In this document: positions 59,341 through 64,000 of the stretch, piece by piece
How the letters are laid out: each line of letters starts with the position of its first letter
Position numbering within the stretch: position 1 is the stretch's first letter
Assembly: GCF_002161215.1 (NCBI RefSeq)
Contig: NZ_NFMB01000001.1
Location: 124,001-188,000, forward strand
Source: Flavonifractor sp. An10
Lineage (GTDB): Bacteria; Bacillota; Clostridia; Oscillospirales; Oscillospiraceae
DNA: 64,000 nt
Direction of reading: 5' to 3'
Notes under the pieces: generated by a model
Databases searched by the model: none
Told to the model about the DNA's origin: nothing
Seen by the model: only the letters and a program-made list of their open reading frames with translations
Made by a program: the position numbers and the translations under genes

Positions 59341-61704
59341 GTGGCAAAATCGAATCTGGTGATCGTCGAGTCCCCGGCGAAGGCCAAGACAATCGGAAAA
59401 TATCTGGGCCCCGGCTACGAGGTGAAGGCCTCCATGGGCCACGTCCGCGACCTGCCTAAGAGCAAGCTGGGCGTGGACGTGGATCACGGGTTTGCCCTGG
59501 ACTACCAGCCCATCAAGGGAAAGGAGGAGGTCATTGACGACCTGAAAAAGGCCGCCAAGAAGAGTGACAAGGTCTTCCTCGCCACCGACCCGGATCGGGA
59601 GGGGGAGGCCATCTCCTGGCATTTGAAGGAAATGCTGAACATTCCCGACGACAAGACCTACCGGGTGACCTTCAACGAGATCACCAAGAAGGTGGTCAAC
59701 GACTCCATCGCCCACCCCCGTGCCATCGACATGGATCTGGTCAACGCCCAGCAGGCCCGGCGTGTGCTGGACCGCATCGTGGGCTATCAGATCTCCCCCC
59801 TGCTGTGGAAGAAGATCCGCCGGGGCCTGTCCGCCGGGCGGGTGCAGTCGGTGGCAACCCGGCTGGTGTGTGAACGGGAGGCGGAGATCAAGGCCTTCGT
59901 CCCCCAGGAGTACTGGTCTCTGGACGCGGATCTGGCCCGCATCGCCCCCAACCTGGGGCAGTTCAAGGCCAGCTTCTACGGAAAAGAGAAGAAGGTGGAG
60001 CTGAACAGCGAGGCGGAGGTCAACGCCGTCATGGAGGCGGTACAGGCCGCCCCCTTCACCGTCACCGGCGTGAAGCGCCAGGACAAGCAGCGCAACCCGG
60101 CGCCCCCCTTCATCACCTCCACCCTCCAGCAGGAGGCCAGCCGCAAGCTGAACATGACCCCCCGGCGCACCATGTCCATCGCCCAGCAGCTCTATGAGGG
60201 CGTGGACATCGAGGGGGAGGGCACCGTGGGTCTCATCACCTATATGCGTACCGACTCCCTCCGCCTGTCCGACGAGGCCACCGCCGCCGCCCGGGACTTC
60301 ATCCTGTCCCGGTACGGCGAGGACTACTACCCCGGCAAGCCCAGGGTGTACAAGACCAAGTCCGGCGCCCAGGACGCCCACGAGGCCATCCGGCCCTCCA
60401 ACGTGAACCTGACGCCGGAGGACGTGAAGAAGTCCCTCACCGCCGAGCAGTACAAGCTCTACAAGCTGATCTGGAGCCGGTTCCTGGCCTGCCAGATGGC
60501 CTCCGCCGTGTACGACAGCGTGTCCATCGACGCCCAGTCCGCCGGCTACACCTTCCGGGCCACCCACTCCGCCCTCAAGTTCTCCGGCTACACCGCCGTG
60601 TACGTGGAGGGCAGGGACGAGGAGGAGGAGGCCTTCCAGTCCCCCCTGCCCGATCTGAAGGAGGGGGAGGGCCTGGAGCTGAAGGGGCTCACCCCGGGGC
60701 AGCACTTCACCCAGCCCCCCAGCCGGTACACCGAGGCCACTCTGATCAAGGCCCTGGAGGAGAAGGGCATCGGCCGCCCCTCCACCTACGCCCCCACCAT
60801 CTCCACCATTCTGGATCGGGAGTACGTGGTGAAGGAGGGCCGCAACCTCCGCCCCACCCCCCTGGGGGAGGTGGTCACCGGACTGATGAAGGACAAGTTC
60901 ACCGACATCGTGGACACCGCTTTCACCGCCAATATGGAGGAGCAGCTGGACGAGGTGGAGACCGGCAAGGTGGACTGGAAGAGCCTGCTGGGCCAGTTCT
61001 ACGGCGGCTTTGAGAAGGAGCTGCAGCAGGCCGAGCAGGATCTGGACGGGGAGCGCATCAAGGTGCCCGACGAGGTGTCCGACGTGATCTGCCCCAAGTG
61101 CGGCCGCAACCTGGTGTACAAGTCGGGCCGGTTCGGCCGGTTCCTGGCCTGCCCCGGCTGGCCGGAGTGCGACCACACCCAGCCCATCGTCATCGAGATG
61201 CCGGGCAAGTGCCCCAAGTGCGGCGGCAAGATCCTGAAAAAGACCTCCAAGCGGGGGTACGCCTACTACGGCTGTGAGAACAACTCCAACAAGGACGAGT
61301 CCAAGCGGTGCGACTTCATGACCTGGGACGTGCCGGTGAAGGAGACCTGCCCCGAGTGCGGCCACACCCTGTTCAAGAAGTCGGGCCGGGGCTTCAAGAA
61401 GCCCTTCTGCATCAACCCGGAGTGCCCCAATTTCCTGCCGGAGGATCAGCGGGGCTACCGGAAAAAGACTGCCACCGCCGCGGCGGAGAGCCCGGCAGAG
61501 GGGGAGCCGCCGGTGGAGGAGAAGAAGCCCGCCAAAAAGACGGCGGCCAAGAAGACCACGGCGAAAAAGACCCCCGCCAAGAAGGCGGCGACCAAAACCG
61601 CCGCCAGAAAGGCCCCGGCCAAAAAGGAGGCCGCCGCGAAGAAAACCACCGCAAAAAAGACCGCCGCCCAAAAAGCTCCGGCCGGGGAGACCCCGGCGGA
61701 GTAA
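59341..61704 (+). CDS. topA: DNA topoisomerase I
   Basis: 787 aa, GTG start after AAGGAG. TOPRIM domain (NLVIVESPAKAKTIGKYLGP, LATDPDREGEAISWHLKEML), the active tyrosine in GLITYMRTDSLRLS, and three four-Cys zinc fingers (CPKCGRNLVY...CPGWPEC, CPKCGGKILK...C, CPECGHTLFK...CINPEC). The last about 70 residues are a Lys/Ala-rich histone-H1-like tail with repeated AAKKTTAKK-type units. It relaxes negative supercoils. Confidence 0.96.
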   Translation: MAKSNLVIVESPAKAKTIGKYLGPGYEVKASMGHVRDLPKSKLGVDVDHGFALDYQPIKGKEEVIDDLKKAAKKSDKVFLATDPDREGEAISWHLKEMLNIPDDKTYRVTFNEITKKVVNDSIAHPRAIDMDLVNAQQARRVLDRIVGYQISPLLWKKIRRGLSAGRVQSVATRLVCEREAEIKAFVPQEYWSLDADLARIAPNLGQFKASFYGKEKKVELNSEAEVNAVMEAVQAAPFTVTGVKRQDKQRNPAPPFITSTLQQEASRKLNMTPRRTMSIAQQLYEGVDIEGEGTVGLITYMRTDSLRLSDEATAAARDFILSRYGEDYYPGKPRVYKTKSGAQDAHEAIRPSNVNLTPEDVKKSLTAEQYKLYKLIWSRFLACQMASAVYDSVSIDAQSAGYTFRATHSALKFSGYTAVYVEGRDEEEEAFQSPLPDLKEGEGLELKGLTPGQHFTQPPSRYTEATLIKALEEKGIGRPSTYAPTISTILDREYVVKEGRNLRPTPLGEVVTGLMKDKFTDIVDTAFTANMEEQLDEVETGKVDWKSLLGQFYGGFEKELQQAEQDLDGERIKVPDEVSDVICPKCGRNLVYKSGRFGRFLACPGWPECDHTQPIVIEMPGKCPKCGGKILKKTSKRGYAYYGCENNSNKDESKRCDFMTWDVPVKETCPECGHTLFKKSGRGFKKPFCINPECPNFLPEDQRGYRKKTATAAAESPAEGEPPVEEKKPAKKTAAKKTTAKKTPAKKAATKTAARKAPAKKEAAAKKTTAKKTAAQKAPAGETPAE

Positions 61705-61731
61705 GCCCGGCGGCGGAGAAAGGGAGAGACC

Positions 61732-62349
61732 ATGAAAATCCTGATGCTCAACGGAAGCCCCAGGCCCCACGGCAACACCGCCGCCGCCCTGGAGGAGATG
61801 GAGAAGGTGTTTGCCGCCGAGGGTCTGGAGACCGAGCTGATCCACGTGGGGAACCGGGACATCCGGGGCTGTATCGCCTGCGGCCGGTGCGCGGAGATGG
61901 GCAGGTGCGTGTTCGACGATATCGTCAATGAGCTCTCCCCCAAGTTTGAGGCCTGCGACGGCCTGGTGGTGGGCAGCCCGGTGTACTACGCCTCGGCCAA
62001 CGCCACCCTGGTGGCCCTGCTGACCCGGCTGTTCTACTCCACCCCCTTTGACAAGTCCATGAAGGTGGGGGCCGCCGTGGTGGCCGCCCGTCGGGGCGGC
62101 CTGTCGGCAACCTTTGACGAGTTGAACAAGTTCTTCACCATCAGCGGCATGCCGGTGGCCTCCAGCCAGTACTGGAACAGCATCCACGGACGGGTGGCCG
62201 GCGAGGCCCGCCAGGATGCGGAGGGCCTGCAGACCATGCGCACCCTGGCCCGCAACATGTCCTTCCTGGTGAAGAGCATCGCCCTGGGCAGAGAGCGGTA
62301 CGGCCTGCCGGAGAAGGAGGAATTCCAGCGGACTGACTTCATCCGCTGA
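61732..62349 (+). CDS. NAD(P)H-dependent FMN reductase / flavodoxin-fold protein
   Basis: 205 aa. Flavodoxin-like fold with the FMN phosphate loop LNGSPRPHGNTAAALEEME, a Cys-rich segment GCIACGRCAEMGRCVF, which in iron-sulfur flavoproteins can bind a cluster, and VVGSPVYYASANATLVALLT. It reduces flavin or small substrates with NAD(P)H. It lies between topA and trmFO, with AGGGAGAG before the ATG. Confidence 0.85.
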   Translation: MKILMLNGSPRPHGNTAAALEEMEKVFAAEGLETELIHVGNRDIRGCIACGRCAEMGRCVFDDIVNELSPKFEACDGLVVGSPVYYASANATLVALLTRLFYSTPFDKSMKVGAAVVAARRGGLSATFDELNKFFTISGMPVASSQYWNSIHGRVAGEARQDAEGLQTMRTLARNMSFLVKSIALGRERYGLPEKEEFQRTDFIR

Positions 62350-62370
62350 ACCCCATCAGAGGAGGAACCC

Positions 62371-63672
62371 ATGGAATCGGTTATCGTAATCGGCGCGGGC
62401 CTGGCGGGCTCGGAGGCCGCGTGGCAGCTGGCAGAGCGGGGCATCCCCGTGGAGCTGCGGGAGATGAAGCCCGCCAAGATGACCCCCGCCCACCACAGCC
62501 CCTGGTTCGGAGAGCTGGTGTGCTCCAACTCCCTGCGCTCCGACCAGCTGGAGAACGCGGTGGGCCTTTTGAAGGAGGAGCTGCGCCGCATGGGCTCCCT
62601 GATCCTGTCCTGCGCGGACGCTCACCGGGTGGAGGCGGGGGGCGCCCTGGCGGTAGACCGCCACGGCTTCGCCCGGGCCGTCACGGAGAAGGTGCGCAGC
62701 CACCCCCTGATCACGGTAGCGGAGGGGGAGGTCACCGCCCTGCCGGAGTCGGGGAACGTGATCGTGGCCTCCGGCCCCCTCACCTCCGACGCCCTGGCCG
62801 AGGCGATCAAGGACTTCTTTCCCGAGAGCCATTACCTGAACTTCTTCGACGCCGCCGCACCCCTGGTCACCTTTGAGAGCGTGGACATGGAGTCCGCCTT
62901 TTTCGCCTCCCGCTACGACAAGGGCACCCCGGACTACATCAACTGCCCCATGACCGAGGAGGAGTACGACGCCTTCTGGACGGAGCTGTGCGCCGCCCAG
63001 GAGGCGGAGGTTCACGGCTTCGAGGACAAGAGCGTCTTTGAGGGCTGCATGCCTGTGGAGGTCATGGCCCGCCGGGGGAAGCAGACCCTGTGCTACGGGC
63101 CGCTGAAGCCCCGAGGCCTGCGGGATCCCAGGACGGGGAAGGAGCCCTTCGCGGTGGTGCAGCTGCGCCGGGACAACGCCGACGGCACGATCTACAACCT
63201 GGTGGGCTTCCAGACCCACCTGAAGTGGCCGGAGCAGAAGCGGGTGTTCTCCATGATCCCCGCCCTGAAAAACGCCGAGTTCGTCCGCTACGGGGTCATG
63301 CACCGCAATACCTATCTGGACTCCCCCCGGCTGCTGGATCGCTACTACCGGGTGAAGAAGGAGCCGCGCATCTGCTTCGCCGGGCAGATCACCGGCGTGG
63401 AGGGGTACGTGGAGTCCACCGCCTCCGGCTACCTGGCGGCGGTGGAGCTGGCCCGGCGGCTGGAGGGGAAGCCCCCCGTGGACTTCCCCCAGGAGACCGC
63501 CACCGGGGCCCTGGCCCTGTATATCAGCAACGGGAGCGTGAGCGACTTCCAGCCCATGAACATCAACTTCGGCCTGATCCCGCCCCTGGGCTACAGGGTC
63601 AAGGGCAAAAGAAATAAAAACGCGGAATTGAGCAGGCGAGCCCTGGAGGTTCTGGATACCCTGGACATGTAG
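62371..63672 (+). CDS. trmFO: tRNA (uracil-5-)-methyltransferase TrmFO
   Basis: 433 aa. FAD-binding start SVIVIGAGLAGSEAAWQLAE, the two cysteines used by the enzyme in GELVCSNSLRS and VFEGCMPVEVMA, and RICFAGQITGVEGYVESTAS near the end. It makes ribothymidine at tRNA position 54 using methylenetetrahydrofolate and FADH2. AGGAGGAAC precedes the ATG. The position downstream of topA is the standard Firmicutes order. Confidence 0.95.
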   Translation: MESVIVIGAGLAGSEAAWQLAERGIPVELREMKPAKMTPAHHSPWFGELVCSNSLRSDQLENAVGLLKEELRRMGSLILSCADAHRVEAGGALAVDRHGFARAVTEKVRSHPLITVAEGEVTALPESGNVIVASGPLTSDALAEAIKDFFPESHYLNFFDAAAPLVTFESVDMESAFFASRYDKGTPDYINCPMTEEEYDAFWTELCAAQEAEVHGFEDKSVFEGCMPVEVMARRGKQTLCYGPLKPRGLRDPRTGKEPFAVVQLRRDNADGTIYNLVGFQTHLKWPEQKRVFSMIPALKNAEFVRYGVMHRNTYLDSPRLLDRYYRVKKEPRICFAGQITGVEGYVESTASGYLAAVELARRLEGKPPVDFPQETATGALALYISNGSVSDFQPMNINFGLIPPLGYRVKGKRNKNAELSRRALEVLDTLDM

Positions 63673-63806
63673 GGCGCGGCCTCCTGGACGCGCCGCAAAA
63701 CCGGCGGGAAGCGATCCCGGCGCGTCAGAGATGCCGCGCCCTGCGACGGAGGGGCGCACCTGTGTGTGCGCCCGGCGGGGGCAAGCCCCCGCCCTACGGC
63801 CCGCCG
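63673..63806. repeat. Intergenic region with GC-rich inverted repeats
   Basis: GGGCGCACCTGTGTGTGCGC (about 63752-63771) and GGCGGGGGCAAGCCCCCGCC (about 63774-63793) are two hairpins typical of dispersed intergenic repeats in GC-rich clostridia. They lie between convergent genes and may also end transcription. No T-runs are present. Confidence 0.55.
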
Positions 63807-64000
63807 TCACCGGGGCAGGTCAAACACCAGGCGCAGGGCCAGCCGGAACCCGTGGCGGAAGCAGGCCAGACGATCCAGATCGGTCTCCTCGCCCTGCAGC
63901 TCGCCCAGCTGATCCAGGAAATTCAGCCCCAGCTCGCGCTGGATCCGCTCGTGGCAGGCGCAGATGCGCTCCAGCCGCTCCTGATGGCCGGGGAGCTCCC
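63807..64000 (-). CDS. C-terminal part of a hypothetical protein
   Basis: The minus-strand frame is open from the window edge to a TGA at 63807-63809 and encodes 63 visible residues: ELPGHQERLERICACHERIQ, RELGLNFLDQLGELQGEETD, LDRLACFRHGFRLALRLVFD, LPR. Helical, with GC-rich chromosomal codon use; resembles small conserved hypothetical proteins of the DUF6809 type, but that call is weak. The start is outside the window. Confidence 0.55.
   Translation of the reverse strand, partial: ELPGHQERLERICACHERIQRELGLNFLDQLGELQGEETDLDRLACFRHGFRLALRLVFDLPR

Noticed and set aside
58068..59387. 439-aa minus-strand ORF antisense to dprA
   Set aside because: Same reason; composition dominated by Gly, Pro, Leu and Gln from complementary codons.
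59320..62187. 955-aa minus-strand ORF antisense to topA
   Set aside because: It mirrors the topA frame in very GC-rich DNA, has low-complexity Gly/Leu/His composition and no recognisable domain.
62356..63810. 484-aa minus-strand ORF antisense to trmFO
   Set aside because: Shadow of a strongly supported gene in GC-rich DNA; no ribosome site and no domain.

Overview
The window is a stack of mobile genetic elements inserted beside, or carried next to, the chromosome of a GC-rich Firmicute. The last 9 kb (55.2-64 kb) is ordinary chromosome: a KtrB/KtrA-type potassium uptake pair, a SpoU-type RNA methyltransferase, then dprA, topA, a flavin reductase-like gene and trmFO. The dprA-topA-trmFO order is the usual Firmicutes arrangement. 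The very high GC of these genes and the type of mobile elements suggest a gut clostridium of the Oscillospiraceae (Flavonifractor/Pseudoflavonifractor-like); that placement is inference. No rRNA, tRNA or CRISPR array was seen.

1-7.3 kb: three overlapping tyrosine recombinase genes (a Recombinase-In-Trio, RIT, element) sit between two inverted arms of more than 2.1 kb. Each arm carries four sigma-70 region-4-like genes and a DUF3847 gene. The arms are colinear with almost no length change, but one gene has diverged strongly in its N-terminal half only. 7.8-9.9 kb: an IS1182-family element. 9.97-13.5 kb: an HTH/two-component/ABC-transporter operon of the bacitracin or lantibiotic resistance type. 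13.5-24.4 kb: two large-serine-recombinase elements have entered one virD4 (coupling protein) gene. The better-defined one (16.56-24.37 kb) has readable GG junctions and carries a primase-helicase, a MobA/L relaxase, a MobQ-like oriT, a RlmA-type 23S rRNA methyltransferase with a macrolide-style leader peptide (MRLR) and attenuator hairpin, TnpW and TnpX.

24.6-26.2 kb: an IS21-family remnant. 26.3-30.6 kb: a cell-envelope-defence cargo operon with a VanZ-RDD fragment, a remnant ABC ATPase, two ABC-2 permeases, a repeat-containing lipoprotein, a YxeA-like protein and a GT51 transglycosylase. Its 3' end shares a 42-nt hairpin repeat (41/42 identical) with the 3' end of the 9.97-kb operon. 30.7-32.1 kb: an integrative element end (small ORF, sigma factor, truncated HTH, serine recombinase tail, SLOG fragment). 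32.1-36.1 kb: a two-gene OLD-like ATPase plus TOPRIM-like protein, which is a candidate defence system, and an ABC-F gene behind its own leader peptide and terminator.

36.1-55.1 kb: the transfer half of a Gram-positive ICE on the minus strand (S1-domain protein, VirD4, three accessory proteins, PrgI-VirB4 fusion, C39 peptidase, Gly-rich membrane protein, VirB6, VirB2-like, two regulators). It is followed by a VbhA-like/Fic pair and a second, decayed copy of the ICE end that abuts the chromosome.
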